64,000 nucleotides of DNA, taken from Spartobacteria bacterium LR76 (GTDB taxonomy: Bacteria > Verrucomicrobiota > Verrucomicrobiia > Chthoniobacterales > Terrimicrobiaceae). The stretch covers positions 124,001 through 188,000 of the forward strand of contig QAYZ01000016.1 in assembly GCA_003054655.1 (NCBI GenBank), given 5' to 3'. This document shows, piece after piece, positions 18,555 to 29,426 of the stretch (position 1 is the stretch's first letter; each line of letters opens with the position of its first letter). The notes under the pieces are model-generated. The model saw only the letters and a list, made by a program, of their open reading frames with translations. It made no database searches and was not told the DNA's origin. A program made the position numbers and the translations under genes.

Positions 18555-19742
18555 TCAGGAGACGGTTGATGATGCCTCGATTCCCGGCAGATGATCAAGT
18601 ATGGCTCGCGCGGCGCGTTCGCTTGCGCCATGCGCGTCGAGGGAGTTCACGATGGCGCTCACCTTCGCGGTGAGATCGGTGCGCGCCTGCTCGCTGGAGA
18701 GCAGGCGCAAGGCCTCCGCGGCGAGGGCGGGAGGCGTGGCAAAGTGCTGGATGAACTCTCGCACCACATGCGGAGACGCCTTGGCCGGGAGCCTCGGGTC
18801 GGGCGGGGGATTCTGGATGTAGTTGTTGAGAATGTTGATGATCCCCAGGCAATCGACATCGACGAGCCGGCGACCGACTTCAAACGTCAGCCAGGCCGCC
18901 TTGTAGATCAGGCAATACGGCAGGCCGAAAAAGGCCGCCTCCAGCGTGGCGGTGCCGGAGCAGACGATGCCCGCCGACGCCCGCTGCATCAGGTCGTGGG
19001 CGGTGCCGACGCGAATCGTGAGCGGAAGATCCACGGTCAATTCGCGCATTTGCGCCGCCTGTGATTCCGATGCCGCCGCCAGTTCGAAGCGCGTTTGCGG
19101 CCGCTTTTCCCGGACGATCCGGCAGGCCTCCAGCATGGCGGGAAAATTGCGCTTCACCTCGCGCTCGCGGCTGCCTGGGAAAAGCCCGAGGAGGTCGGTC
19201 TCGCGGGGCTGATGCGTTTGCTCTGCCTCGAGCATTTCGAGCAGCGGGTGCCCGGTGAAAACCGTGTGCAGCCCGCTGGCCTCGTACATCGGCTGCTCAA
19301 AGGGGAAGACGCAGATCATCAGGTCCAGGATCGGGGCCATCTTTTTGATGCGTCCGCGATTCCACGCCCAGACCTGCGGACTCACGTAGTAGAGATTTTT
19401 TCCCGGGTAACCGCGTTTGCGCAGTGCCCTGGCCAGGCGCAGGTTGAAGCCCGGATAATCAACGAAAAGCACGGCGTCGGGCTTGATGCGGTCGATGCCG
19501 CGTAGCATGGCGTCGAACTTCCCGCGGAAATACCCGTAGTTCTTCAGTACATCCCAGAGGCCGAGCACTCCGGCCTCGGCGATCCAGTTGTCGAATGGCG
19601 AGGAGGCGTACTTCGCCATCTTCGGCCCGCCTGCACCGACAAAGGTGAGGTCGGGATCGAGCTGATGGAGGGCGCGGAGGAGCTCCGCGCCGCGAGCGTC
19701 GCCGCTGGCTTCCCCGGCGACCACCCAGATGGTACGCTTCAC
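18555..19742 (-). CDS. lpxB: Lipid-A-disaccharide synthase
   Basis: Condenses UDP-2,3-diacylglucosamine with lipid X to give the lipid A disaccharide, a peripheral inner-membrane step. The 395-aa protein opens with WVVAGEASGDARGAELL, the hallmark N-terminus, and has YVSPQVWAWNRGRIKKM and SGTATLEAAFFGLPYCLIYK. The start is a GTG that overlaps the preceding stop as GTGA. It is the third gene of lpxI-Gfo/Idh-lpxB. Confidence 0.95.
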   Translation of the reverse strand: MKRTIWVVAGEASGDARGAELLRALHQLDPDLTFVGAGGPKMAKYASSPFDNWIAEAGVLGLWDVLKNYGYFRGKFDAMLRGIDRIKPDAVLFVDYPGFNLRLARALRKRGYPGKNLYYVSPQVWAWNRGRIKKMAPILDLMICVFPFEQPMYEASGLHTVFTGHPLLEMLEAEQTHQPRETDLLGLFPGSREREVKRNFPAMLEACRIVREKRPQTRFELAAASESQAAQMRELTVDLPLTIRVGTAHDLMQRASAGIVCSGTATLEAAFFGLPYCLIYKAAWLTFEVGRRLVDVDCLGIINILNNYIQNPPPDPRLPAKASPHVVREFIQHFATPPALAAEALRLLSSEQARTDLTAKVSAIVNSLDAHGASERAARAILDHLPGIEASSTVS

Positions 19743-20709
19743 GAGGTGGGCAGCGCCGCAGCGGCGGCGGCGTTTTTCCGCGGATCGGCCTCCTGGATGC
19801 GGCGCGTGATCTCCAGCGCGATATCGAGCGCGTCGGCGGCCTGGCCGCCGGAGACCTTGGGCTTCGCTCCTTCGCGGGCGCAGCGCACGAAGGATTCCAG
19901 CTCGATCATGAGCGGCTCGCCGCGCTGCACCTCGACGTTTTCACGCACGATCTCCTTGCCCTTTTTGCCTTCAATGAGGCGGAACATCACGCCGTCCTGC
20001 TTTTGGTAATCGAGCGAGAGGTAGGCGTTTTCCTGGAAGACGCGGATCTTGCGCACCTTGTCGCGGCTGATACGGCTGGCGGTGACATTGGCGACACAGC
20101 CGTTGGCAAAATGGAAGCGCACGTTGGCGATATCCTCGCCCTTGCTGAGCACGGCGATGCCCACGGGGTCCATGCTCACGACCGGGCTGTTCACGAGATG
20201 CAGGATAATCTCGATGTCGTGGATCATCAGGTCGAGCACCACGCCGACATCCGTACTGCGGTTGGGGAAGGGCGAAAGGCGTGTGACCTCGAGGAAGCGC
20301 GGGTTTTGCAGCTTCTGCTCCAGGGCGGCGAGCACGGGATTGAAGCGCTCGATGTGGCCGACCTGCAGCACGCAGCTCTTCTGGGCGGCCAGCTCGGACA
20401 AGCCGCGCGCCGCCTCCGGCGTGTCGGCGATGGGTTTCTCGATGAGGAGATGTTTTCCCTGCTCCAGGAGATACTTGCCGATCTCGTAGTGCGTGGTCGT
20501 CGGCGTGCAGATGGTCGCGGCATCGACGAGAGAGGCAAACTCCTCCAGCGTCGCGGCGGCGCGGGTCTTGTATTTCTTTGCCACACTCTGGGCCACGCCG
20601 GGGTCGGCGTCGTAGACGGCGGTGAGCTGTGAGTCCTGAAGTTCCGAGTAAACTCGGGCGTGATTGATGCCCATGTGGCCGACACCGACCACTCCTGTGC
20701 GAAGCGTGT

Positions 20710-20713
<4 letters not shown>
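19739..20713 (-). CDS. Gfo/Idh/MocA oxidoreductase between lpxI and lpxB (GnnA-like)
   Basis: 324-aa NAD(P)-dependent sugar oxidoreductase with the N-terminal GVVGVGHMGINHARVY nucleotide-binding motif, the EKPIA motif near residue 95, and VVLDLMIHDIEIILHLV in the substrate domain. It overlaps both lpxI (ATGA) and lpxB (GTGA), so it is coupled to lipid A synthesis. GnnA, a UDP-GlcNAc 3-dehydrogenase of this family encoded among lpx genes in some bacteria, is the best functional analogue. No GnnB aminotransferase is in the window, so the role is inferred only. Confidence 0.82.
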
Positions 20714-21518
<805 letters not shown>

Positions 21519-21522
<4 letters not shown>

Positions 21523-22262
21523 GGTGCGGAAAAGAGATCGTCGAATCGATTGACCCGGAAGGGTTTCGTTCCCTCCGGCTTGGGTTTGTCCTTCAGCAGG
21601 CTCTTCGGAGAATCATCGGATGAGCTGGAGCTCCGGGCCTCGACACTGAAGGTGTTGACCGGGATGAGCGTGCTGCGCCCGCCGCCGGGGAGTTTACGGC
21701 GCGTGGAGATGAAGGCGCTCGGAATGTAATAGCACGTCAGGTCGCGGGGGAAGCCTCGCTGGTTGAAGCCGATATTGAGGTTTTTGCGGATTTCGAAATG
21801 CAGATGCGCGGGATACAGGCCGTGAGCGGTGCCGATGGTGCCGACCTGCTGGCCGCGGACGACCTGGGCATTCTCCCTCACCATGATCTGGTCCAGGTGA
21901 GCGTAGACGGAATCGGCAAATCTCATCTGCCCCTCTTCGATAAAGGCATGGCGGATGATAACGAGGTTGCCCCAGCCCATGCGCATGTCGCGGGCCAGGA
22001 TCACATATCCATTGGCCGTGGCGTAGACTGGCTTGCCCTTGTCGGTGTTGCCTCCGCCTGCGCCATTCCAGTCCTCTCCCATGTGGTAACGTGCCCGGAA
22101 CCCGCGGCTTTTATAATATCCATCGGCATCCGGTTTGCCCACGGGCTGGTCAAAGCCATCCGCCACCCGGGTGCGCGCCGTCTGCACCGGGGGCGCAGCG
22201 ATGAGTCCCGCGACGAGGAGCAGAAGACAAAACCAGTATCCGTGTCGTCGCAGGGAAGACAT
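21519..22262 (-). CDS. M23 family metallopeptidase, secreted
   Basis: 247-aa exported protein with an N-terminal hydrophobic signal (WFCLLLLVAGLIAAPPVQTA). The lysostaphin-type zinc site is visible as HMGEDWNG (H-x3-D) and HLHFEIR (H-x-H), with a GHxxxYAH-like region reading DSVYAHLDQ. Likely a peptidoglycan endopeptidase or an inactive cell-wall regulator. ATG at 22262 is chosen because a basic MSSLRRHG stretch then precedes the signal helix. First gene of the lpxI-lpxB operon, overlapping lpxI by four bases. Confidence 0.85.
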
Positions 22263-22356
22263 TACCCGGTAATTTCTAGTTATGACATGGCAGGGCTGCA
22301 ACCTTTTCGGGCTACTCGCTTGCTAGTGTGCCCGTTGTCGGCGTAGCACTTTGCTC

Positions 22357-23127
22357 ATGGCGACGATCACTTTCCTCGGCACCGGGCATGGCGGCGGCGC
22401 TCCGGGACGCTTCCAGTCCAGCCTCCTTCTGCATACGGAAGGCGCCCGCATCCTGCTCGATGCCGGAGAACCGTGTACGTATTCCCTTCTCAGCCGGGGA
22501 TTTGCCCTCGACGATCTCGATGCGATCTGGATCACTCACGCGCATTGCGATCACACGGCCGGTCTCCCCATGCTCTTGCAGGCGAGTAAATTACGTCGCC
22601 GTAGCCGGGCGTTGCCCCTGGGGCTGCCTGCTCATCTGGTCGAGCCGCTCAAAGCCTGGCTGCGGGCATCGTTACTTCCGGTCGAGCATCTGAAGTTTCC
22701 GCTGGAGATTTTTACCTGGAAAGCTGGGGAGACGGTTGCCTTCCAGGGGACATCGGTTATCCCGAGACATACCAGCCACCTGGACCGATATCAGGACGAG
22801 TTGCACGATACGTCTTTGGAGGCATTTTCCTTCGATATGCAGACGGAAGGCAAACGGATCGTTTACACCGGAGACATCGGCGAGGCCAAAGACCTCGAGC
22901 CGCTGCTGACGGAACCCATCGACCTGCTCATATGCGAACTGGCCCACCTGTCGCTGGCGGATTTGCTGGCGACTCTCGCAACTGCCAGGGTGGGAACTCT
23001 CTGTCTCACTCATGTCGTCGAGCACGACGGGCTGGATCGCGCGGAGATCCGTCTCCAGTGTGGCGAAAAGCTCGACCAGGTTGATTCGGTCTACCTGCCG
23101 GACGACGGCGAGCAGATCGAGTTTTAG
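22357..23127 (+). CDS. MBL-fold hydrolase, RNase Z-like
   Basis: 256-aa metallo-beta-lactamase-fold protein. The motif THAHCDHTAGLPML supplies the first metal ligands, VYTGDIGE gives the bridging Asp, and CLTHVVEH the late His. The N-terminus ITFLGTGHGGGAPGR resembles RNase Z and phosphodiesterase relatives, but the exosite arm of true tRNase Z is not evident; substrate unknown. ATG at 22357 chosen over TTG 22351. Convergent with the next gene, overlapping by four bases. Confidence 0.8.
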   Translation: MATITFLGTGHGGGAPGRFQSSLLLHTEGARILLDAGEPCTYSLLSRGFALDDLDAIWITHAHCDHTAGLPMLLQASKLRRRSRALPLGLPAHLVEPLKAWLRASLLPVEHLKFPLEIFTWKAGETVAFQGTSVIPRHTSHLDRYQDELHDTSLEAFSFDMQTEGKRIVYTGDIGEAKDLEPLLTEPIDLLICELAHLSLADLLATLATARVGTLCLTHVVEHDGLDRAEIRLQCGEKLDQVDSVYLPDDGEQIEF

Positions 23128-23531
23128 TTCGCAGCGACGTTCTGCTGCGGCCGCACGACCGGCAGGGGAAACCGAAGCTTCAGCTCATCGTCGACGCGGA
23201 TCTCGACGTGATAGATGCCGTACTTGGGAAACTGAATGCCCCCCAGGACATGGACGTTCGTCGCGTGCGAGTCGAGCCCAGTGAGGGAAAACTCCACCTC
23301 GCTCTGGGCAACAGGCTGATCGCTGTCGCAATCCAGAATGAGCGAGCGCTGCTTGAAGCGTCCCAAGCCGCCGCACCAGCGTGTCCAGATGCAGAGCTTG
23401 AAGAACCCGATCGGCGTCGTGGGAGCCGGGATCAGGCCGATGATACCCACGAGCGTTTGCTGTCCGCTGACCTCAGCTCGCACATCTTCACAGAGTACGG
23501 CTGCCTGCAGATCGGGAATGATGGTTTCCAT
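23124..23531 (-). CDS. Uncharacterised DUF6941-like protein
   Basis: 135-aa soluble protein, probably all-beta (IIPDLQAAVLCEDVRAEVSGQQTLVGIIGLIPAP...GGIQFPKYGIYHVEIRVDDELKLRFPLPV). Resembles the small DUF6941 family found in many bacteria, with no known role. Its ATG directly follows the uppP TAA (TAAATG), so it is translated from the uppP transcript. Confidence 0.65.
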   Translation of the reverse strand: METIIPDLQAAVLCEDVRAEVSGQQTLVGIIGLIPAPTTPIGFFKLCIWTRWCGGLGRFKQRSLILDCDSDQPVAQSEVEFSLTGLDSHATNVHVLGGIQFPKYGIYHVEIRVDDELKLRFPLPVVRPQQNVAAN

Positions 23532-24314
23532 TTATTTTGGCCAGAGCGCCCAGAGAAGCACCAGGCCTACGACGATGCGATAGATGCCGAAGTTGACGAA
23601 CGTGTGGCTCTGCACGTAGCGCAGGAGCCACTTCACCGCGAGGAAGGAGACGATGGCCGAGGCGACTGTCGCAAGGATCAAGAGGAACCAGTCCTCCTGT
23701 CCGCCGACCTTGAGCTCCTTGTAGATCTTCAGGACCCCGGCGGCCAGCAGGGTGGGGATGCCGACCAGAAAGGAAAACTCCGTGGCGGCTCCTCGGCTCA
23801 ACCCGAGGATCATCGCAATGATAATCGTCGAGCCGGAGCGGGACAGGCCGGGAAAGATGGCGGCGAGCAACTGGCCGATGGCTACCGCGATCACGATGAG
23901 CCATGTGATATCCGAGCCGAGTTTTTTGCCTTTGAGAAAGCCTTCTACCGCGATGAAAATCACACCACCTATGATCAGGGCCAGCGCCACCGGGAAGACC
24001 TCCTCCGGCAGCTCGAAATGCATCTTGTCGAGAATGAGTCCGCCGACGCCCGTGATGAAGAAGCAGACGAATGTCTTGAGCGTGAGATCCCGGCTGGCGG
24101 CCTCGCGCCAGCGCAACATCATCTCGATGCGCTTGCGAAACAAAGGCAGCACGGCAATGACCGCACCACACTGGATGACGACATTAAAAAGATCCGTCTG
24201 CCTCGCGCCGAGCCAGTGCTCGACAATGAGGAGGTGACCCGTCGATGAAACCGGGATGAACTCGGTAAGGCCTTCGACGATACCGAGAATGACAACTACC
24301 AGCCAGTCGGGCAT
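23532..24314 (-). CDS. uppP: Undecaprenyl-diphosphatase
   Basis: Membrane phosphatase recycling undecaprenyl pyrophosphate for peptidoglycan and LPS carriers; BacA family, 260 aa. Both active-site motifs are visible: EGLTEFIPVSSTGHLLI near residue 16 and FPGLSRSGSTI near 160. About eight membrane helices. ATG 24314 gives MPDWLVVVILGIVEGLTEF, the canonical N-terminus; the upstream open frame runs into the P-II gene and is not coding. 40 bases downstream of the P-II gene. Confidence 0.95.
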   Translation of the reverse strand: MPDWLVVVILGIVEGLTEFIPVSSTGHLLIVEHWLGARQTDLFNVVIQCGAVIAVLPLFRKRIEMMLRWREAASRDLTLKTFVCFFITGVGGLILDKMHFELPEEVFPVALALIIGGVIFIAVEGFLKGKKLGSDITWLIVIAVAIGQLLAAIFPGLSRSGSTIIIAMILGLSRGAATEFSFLVGIPTLLAAGVLKIYKELKVGGQEDWFLLILATVASAIVSFLAVKWLLRYVQSHTFVNFGIYRIVVGLVLLWALWPK

Positions 24315-24354
24315 GGAAGTGTGGAGATGACCCTGATGCCTTGAGATTGGTCGG

Positions 24355-24705
<351 letters not shown>

Positions 24706-24790
24706 TTATTCAGCAGAGAGCAAGTTGGCAAGAAGAGATGCCCCATCGAGGAGTATCAGATGACGATGTATACAGGGCCGGAGGTCTTTC

Positions 24791-25330
24791 GTGAACCCTC
24801 GTGAATGGCGGAGGAGCGTGGCAGGCAAGTACTTGCGCCATCTCCCCAGAATTAAGCACATTCGCGGCACCTGGTTGCATAGGCGCCTCGGAGATCGACT
24901 TTTTAATTTGGAAATGTGGCAGCCGCAGCGCGAGCGATTCGCGGCCGGATGCGCCATCGGAGTATTTTTCGCCATGATTCCGCTGCCATTCCAGATGGTT
25001 GGTGCGGCCGTGATCGCGTACTTTGGCCGGGTGAACATCCCGGCGGCTATTGCGCTGACCTGGTTGACGAATCCTCTCACGGCGGCGTTTTTCGTCTATC
25101 TCGAGTACAAAATTGGAAACCTCATTCTGGGTACGGCGGCGGGGGAGCCGACGGGGAATCTCTTCGAGCTGATCAAGCGAGCGCCTTTCCCGGTCCTCAC
25201 GGGTGCGGGAGTGCTTGCCGTCGTATCGGCGATCATCAGCTATCCGCTCGCCCTCTGGGGTTACGACTGGGTGGGTCGGAGATTCCTGGCTCCCGAGCGC
25301 AAACCTCGGTCGTCAAAGTCTGCGGAATAG
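24791..25330 (+). CDS. DUF2062 membrane protein
   Basis: 179 aa with a basic N-terminus and about three membrane segments. The core FAAGCAIGVFFAMIPLPFQMVGAAVIAYFGRVNIPAAIALTWLTNPLTAAFFVYLEYKIG is the DUF2062 signature; function unknown. The start is a GTG at 24791. Divergent from glnB. Confidence 0.82.
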   Translation: MNPREWRRSVAGKYLRHLPRIKHIRGTWLHRRLGDRLFNLEMWQPQRERFAAGCAIGVFFAMIPLPFQMVGAAVIAYFGRVNIPAAIALTWLTNPLTAAFFVYLEYKIGNLILGTAAGEPTGNLFELIKRAPFPVLTGAGVLAVVSAIISYPLALWGYDWVGRRFLAPERKPRSSKSAE

Positions 25331-25394
25331 CTTCGGCTTGCGGCGTGTTCACTCCGGTGCGTTCACGCGCATGTTACCAAATGGAACCCGCTTC

Positions 25395-26288
25395 TTATGC
25401 TCGAGGATGGAATTTGCGATGCACCTGCTTCAGCCGCGATGAATCGACGTGCGTATAGATCTGGGTGGTCGAGATGTCCGCGTGGCCGAGCATTTCCTGA
25501 ATGATGCGAAGGTCGGCTCCGCCGCCGAGAAGATGGGTGGCGAAACTATGCCGGAAGATGTGCGGGTACACGGTGTGATCAATCTGGGCGACGGCGGCGT
25601 AATGTTTCACCAACTGCCAGATGCGTTGCGGGGTGAGCCTCTTGCCCCGTACGGAGAGAAAAATCTCCGCCCCTGTTTTTTTCGCAACCAGGGCGGGGCG
25701 TTCTTCGGCAAGATAGGTTTGGAGGGCTTCGATAGCTTTTTGGCCGACGGGAACCAATCGGGTCTTGTTGCCCTTGCCCGTGACCCGGATGAAGCTTTCC
25801 TCCAGATGAAGGTTCTCCAGGCGGGCATTGCAAAGCTCGGAGACGCGGAGTCCGCTGGCGTAAAGGAGTTCCAGGATGGCCCGGTCACGTTTCCCGAGTT
25901 CGTTGCGGGTGTCCACGGCGGAGAGGACTCTCTCCACATCCCTGGGGTTGAGGGTTTCGGGCAGATAGCGTTCGATGCGGGGAGTCGGCAGATTTTCTGC
26001 CGGATCGTGCGGAATGACCTGCCGAAAATGCAGAAAGCGGAAAAAAATACGGATCGCGACGGCTTCGATTTTTACTGAGGCTGCGGCCAGGCCGGCCCGT
26101 TTGCGCCAGGCGAGGTAATCCGTGATCGCTGCGGGCGTGACCTTGCCGAGAGTCAGCTTTGCGTGGCTCTCCAGCCAGCCGGCAAAGGACTCGAGCGAGC
26201 GTCGCGTCGAGAGTTGATAGTTGTCGGAGAGTCCTCGCTCGGTGGCGAGATAAAGGATGAAGGTATCGATGGCCTCGGGGGCCGTCAT
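25395..26288 (-). CDS. xerD: Tyrosine recombinase XerD-like
   Basis: 297-aa site-specific recombinase that resolves chromosome dimers at dif. The catalytic residues are all visible: R in [10 protein letters not shown] in GKGNKTR, H-x2-R in [14 protein letters not shown] in LGHADI, and the nucleophile Tyr in TTQIYTHV. The N-terminal SAM-like domain ([26 protein letters not shown]) matches XerD rather than a phage integrase, and no att sites or phage genes are near. Overlaps purC by four bases. Confidence 0.92.
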   Translation of the reverse strand: MTAPEAIDTFILYLATERGLSDNYQLSTRRSLESFAGWLESHAKLTLGKVTPAAITDYLAWRKRAGLAAASVKIEAVAIRIFFRFLHFRQVIPHDPAENLPTPRIERYLPETLNPRDVERVLSAVDTRNELGKRDRAILELLYASGLRVSELCNARLENLHLEESFIRVTGKGNKTRLVPVGQKAIEALQTYLAEERPALVAKKTGAEIFLSVRGKRLTPQRIWQLVKHYAAVAQIDHTVYPHIFRHSFATHLLGGGADLRIIQEMLGHADISTTQIYTHVDSSRLKQVHRKFHPRA

Positions 26289-27175
26289 TGCGCCATCAAC
26301 AGGCTGCGGCCCGTCAGCCGCTCAAAGGCCTCGAGATATTTCTCCGAGGTGCGGGCGATTACGTCCGCAGGCAGGGCTGGAGCGGGAGGCTGCTTGTCCC
26401 AGTCGAGGGTCTCGAGGTAATCGCGTACGAACTGCTTGTCGAAGCTCGGAGGGCTGCCGCCGGGGGAGAATTCCGCCTCGGGCCAGAAGCGCGAGGAATC
26501 AGGGGTGAGCACCTCATCGATGAGCAGGATTTCGTCTTCGAATACGCCGAATTCAAACTTCGTATCCGCCACGATGATGCCTTTCTGGGCGGCGTAGGCG
26601 CGCCCATGCTCGTAGAGCTCGATCGAGCGGTCGCGGACCTCGAGGGCCACGTCCTCGCCGAGGATGCGGCGGCATTCCTTCCACGTGATGTTTTCATCGT
26701 GGCCGGTTTCGGCCTTTGTGGCGGGAGTGAAGAGCGGTTCCGGCAGCTTGTCGCCCTGGCGCAGGCCGGGAGGCAGCGGGTGCCCGCAGATCGTGCCGCT
26801 GGCCTGATATTCCTTCCATCCCGACCCGGCGATATGGCCGCGCACGACGCACTCCACCGGGAGCGGCGAGGCTTTGCGCACGATCATGGAGCGCCCGGTC
26901 AACTCCGCCTCGAAGGGCTTGAGAATCTCGGGAAACTGGCGGAATTGGGACGTGATGACGTGGTTCGGGACGAAATCGAGCTTGTCGAACCAGAAGGATG
27001 AGATCTGCGTCAGCACCTCGCCTTTGTGAGGAATGGCATTGGGCAGGATGCAGTCGAAGGCCGAGATCCGGTCGGTCGCGACAAAAAGGAGGTTTTCACC
27101 CAAATCAAATACTTCGCGTACCTTGCCGCTTCTCAGTTTCGGGATGCCAGGGAGGCTGCACTCGAGCAAATCCAT
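26285..27175 (-). CDS. purC: Phosphoribosylaminoimidazole-succinocarboxamide synthase
   Basis: De novo purine enzyme joining aspartate to CAIR, 296 aa, the longer eukaryote-like PurC type. Motifs: SGKVREVFDLGENLLFVATDRISAFDCILPNAIPHKG at the N-terminus, PVECVVRGHIAGSGWKEY, IIVADTKFEFG and LIDEVLTPDSSRFW. The final stop overlaps the xerD start, so the two are cotranscribed. Confidence 0.96.
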   Translation of the reverse strand: MDLLECSLPGIPKLRSGKVREVFDLGENLLFVATDRISAFDCILPNAIPHKGEVLTQISSFWFDKLDFVPNHVITSQFRQFPEILKPFEAELTGRSMIVRKASPLPVECVVRGHIAGSGWKEYQASGTICGHPLPPGLRQGDKLPEPLFTPATKAETGHDENITWKECRRILGEDVALEVRDRSIELYEHGRAYAAQKGIIVADTKFEFGVFEDEILLIDEVLTPDSSRFWPEAEFSPGGSPPSFDKQFVRDYLETLDWDKQPPAPALPADVIARTSEKYLEAFERLTGRSLLMAQ

Positions 27176-27240
27176 ATGACGCCTCGTTGACTACCGTTGC
27201 GGCGGCCACATGACAAGCGTGCAGAACGCCTTCCGGCGCA

Positions 27241-28464
27241 TCAGGATTTGCGGCGACGCCTGGGGGCGGGGGATTCCTTCTTTTTTCGGTCGTGATCGAG
27301 CTGGACCTTGATCGGTTCGGCGGGTCGGAGCGAGGTCCGGATTTCCCCTACAGGCGGCAGGATGTCTCTGAACGCCGCTCCATAGATCTCCCAGGCCAGG
27401 AGAAACAAGCCGCAAACCACCGGCCCGATCACGAAGCCAATGGGTCCAAAGAGAAACAATCCGCCGAGCGTGCCGATAAAGATCATCAGATCGTGCATCT
27501 GGGCGTCCTGTCCGACGAGGCGGGGGCGCAGCACATTGTCGATGGTGCTCACCACCGTGGCGCACCAGATGAGCAGCAGCGTGGCGGGCAGAAACTGTCC
27601 GGCGACGTAAAGATAGATCACGGCAGGCACCCAGACGAGTCCGGCACCTACTCCCGGGATGACCGACAGGAGAACCATGATGACGCCCCAGAAGGCCGAG
27701 CCACCAATCCCGGCAAAAAAGAATCCCAGACCGCCCAGCGTGCCCTGCAGCAGGCCGATCAGCAACGTGCCCTTGATCGTCGCACGGGAAATCGAGATGA
27801 ATCGCTCGAGGATGCGCTCCTCATCAGCATGGGCGAGCGGCATGTAGTAGAAAATCTTGGCCAGGATGCGCCGCCCGTCCTTCAGAAAGAAGAACATCGC
27901 GTAGATCATCACAAAAAACTCCAGCAGGAAGCCCGCCGTGCCCGCAGTGAAGCTGGAAGCGCTGCTCACGAGATAGGTCCCCACGCCGCGCACGGCATTG
28001 CTCAGGCCATTGACGATTTCCGTCTGGCTGGGGGCGAAATCCTCCGCGAAGGGAAAATGGTCGATGATCCAGCGATTTGCATCAAACGACGTGGCTGATC
28101 CGAAACGATCCTGCAGCCACGGCAGGGCGCGGTCGCTCACGGTCACCGCCTGCTGGACCGCCAGGCCGAGCATGGCGCTGATCGGGCCGGCGATGATGAA
28201 AAACAGAACGATCAGCGTCGCGATGGAAGCCAGCCCGCGCCGCCCTCCGAAGAGTCGGACAAACCAGTTGAACATCGGGGTGCACAGCCCGGAAAGGATC
28301 GCTCCGATCATCAGCGGACGCAGCAACGGCCAGGCGAGAGCCAGGAACAGTCCCGAGACAATGACGACGAGCAGCACGACAAATGCTGTCCGGAATTTGC
28401 TGCCATCGACCGCTGCGCGTTCCAAAATAGTCTCCTGAGCCGGAATGTGCGGCGATTCCGTCAC
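27241..28464 (-). CDS. AI-2E family transporter (YdiK/PerM-like)
   Basis: 407-aa integral membrane protein of the AI-2E/PerM superfamily, with about eight membrane helices. Recognised by PLLRPLMIGAILSGLCTPMFNWFVRLFGGRRGLASIATLIVLF and the late IPGVGAGLVWVPAVIYLY...DNVLRPRLVGQDAQMHDLMIFIGTLGGLFLFGPIGFVIGPVV block. The substrate is unknown; relatives include exporters and Na+/H+ antiporters. A GTG at 28464, four bases after the LysR stop, is the likely start; the tail is very basic. Cotranscribed with the LysR gene. Confidence 0.85.
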   Translation of the reverse strand: MTESPHIPAQETILERAAVDGSKFRTAFVVLLVVIVSGLFLALAWPLLRPLMIGAILSGLCTPMFNWFVRLFGGRRGLASIATLIVLFFIIAGPISAMLGLAVQQAVTVSDRALPWLQDRFGSATSFDANRWIIDHFPFAEDFAPSQTEIVNGLSNAVRGVGTYLVSSASSFTAGTAGFLLEFFVMIYAMFFFLKDGRRILAKIFYYMPLAHADEERILERFISISRATIKGTLLIGLLQGTLGGLGFFFAGIGGSAFWGVIMVLLSVIPGVGAGLVWVPAVIYLYVAGQFLPATLLLIWCATVVSTIDNVLRPRLVGQDAQMHDLMIFIGTLGGLFLFGPIGFVIGPVVCGLFLLAWEIYGAAFRDILPPVGEIRTSLRPAEPIKVQLDHDRKKKESPAPRRRRKS

Positions 28465-28468
28465 AGAG

Positions 28469-29347
28469 TCAACGCCGTTCGCGCCCGGTGATGGCAAGGA
28501 TGGCTTCGTTGCCCAGTTTGCGCTCGACGGAGACCGCAAAGAACTCCGCCCGGATGCCCTTGACTGCTCCCAGCACGGATAAGCCGTAGCTCTCCCGGGC
28601 CTGCTGCAGCACGTTTTGGTGGATCGGCGCGATGCCGATCCCGTCCGCAGCGAAATCCTTGAGCAAGGCCGTGTCGTCAAACTCCGCCACGATCCGCGGG
28701 GCGATTCCCTCACGATGAAACCACGCATCCAGCTCCCTTCTTAACGGCATGGCCGGGGTGGGGAGCAGGAACGGCGCGCCCTCCAGCGAATGCGGGAATT
28801 TCCTCCCATGCCGCCGGGCGATGGCCGGTGCTGCGCAGAGGCTGATGCCGCAAGCGCCCAGCTTGTGATGAAAGGTGCCATGGGCGACCTCTCCCGAGAT
28901 TTGCGTATCGGTCAGCAAGACATCGAGGCGGTGCTGCTTCAGCCGCAGCACCAGATCATCGAGCACTCCCTCGTGGCAGACCAGACGCACCGGCGTTCCG
29001 ATGGCAAACACGGGGCGCAGCAACTCCCGGGCGATGAGTTTGGGCAGGGAATCGACAATGCCGACATTGAGCCGGTTCGGCTTGGACTCCATCCCTTGGG
29101 CAAAGGCGGCCTGCAGCTCCGCGCCGAGACCGAAGATCTCCTCCGCATACTCCATGGCGACCCGCCCGGCCGCGGTCAGAATGAGCTTGCGCCCGCTGCG
29201 CTGGAAGAGCGGTTCGCCCAGCGAGTCCTCCAACTGATGGATCTGAGTGCTCATGGTCGGCTGGGTGAGGTGCAGCTTGGCCGCCGCCGCTCTCAGACTG
29301 CCCTCGCGGGCCACCGTCCAAAAGATGCGGAGATGGTGGTAGTTCAT
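28469..29347 (-). CDS. LysR-type transcriptional regulator, NhaR-like
   Basis: 292-aa regulator. The N-terminal winged helix-turn-helix (NYHHLRIFWTVAREGSLRAAAAKLHLTQPTMSTQIHQLEDSLGEPLFQRSGRKLILTAAGR) is of the LysR type and closest in style to NhaR, which senses Na+. The C-terminal effector domain is present in full. The gene is followed immediately by the AI-2E permease and is divergent from the DUF1232-terC pair; an ATCGT-N9-ACGAT site lies between. Confidence 0.88.
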   Translation of the reverse strand: MNYHHLRIFWTVAREGSLRAAAAKLHLTQPTMSTQIHQLEDSLGEPLFQRSGRKLILTAAGRVAMEYAEEIFGLGAELQAAFAQGMESKPNRLNVGIVDSLPKLIARELLRPVFAIGTPVRLVCHEGVLDDLVLRLKQHRLDVLLTDTQISGEVAHGTFHHKLGACGISLCAAPAIARRHGRKFPHSLEGAPFLLPTPAMPLRRELDAWFHREGIAPRIVAEFDDTALLKDFAADGIGIAPIHQNVLQQARESYGLSVLGAVKGIRAEFFAVSVERKLGNEAILAITGRERR

Positions 29348-29382
29348 GACCGTTAGATTTAATCGAATTAATCGTTAAAAAC

Positions 29383-29401
29383 ATCGTAATATTCAAACGA
29401 T
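29383..29401. promoter_or_regulatory. Candidate LysR operator
   Basis: ATCGT-N9-ACGAT, an example of the T-N11-A / ATC-N9-GAT site used by LysR-type regulators, in the 79-base gap between the LysR gene and the divergent DUF1232 gene. Location suits autoregulation and control of the divergent pair. Confidence 0.4.
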
Positions 29402-29426
29402 AAATCCCGAGTATGCTTGACCCATC

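Noticed and set aside
25395-26288. Tyrosine recombinase as a sign of a prophage or integrative element
   Set aside because: The sequence is of the chromosomal XerD type, overlaps purC, and no att repeats or phage genes are near.
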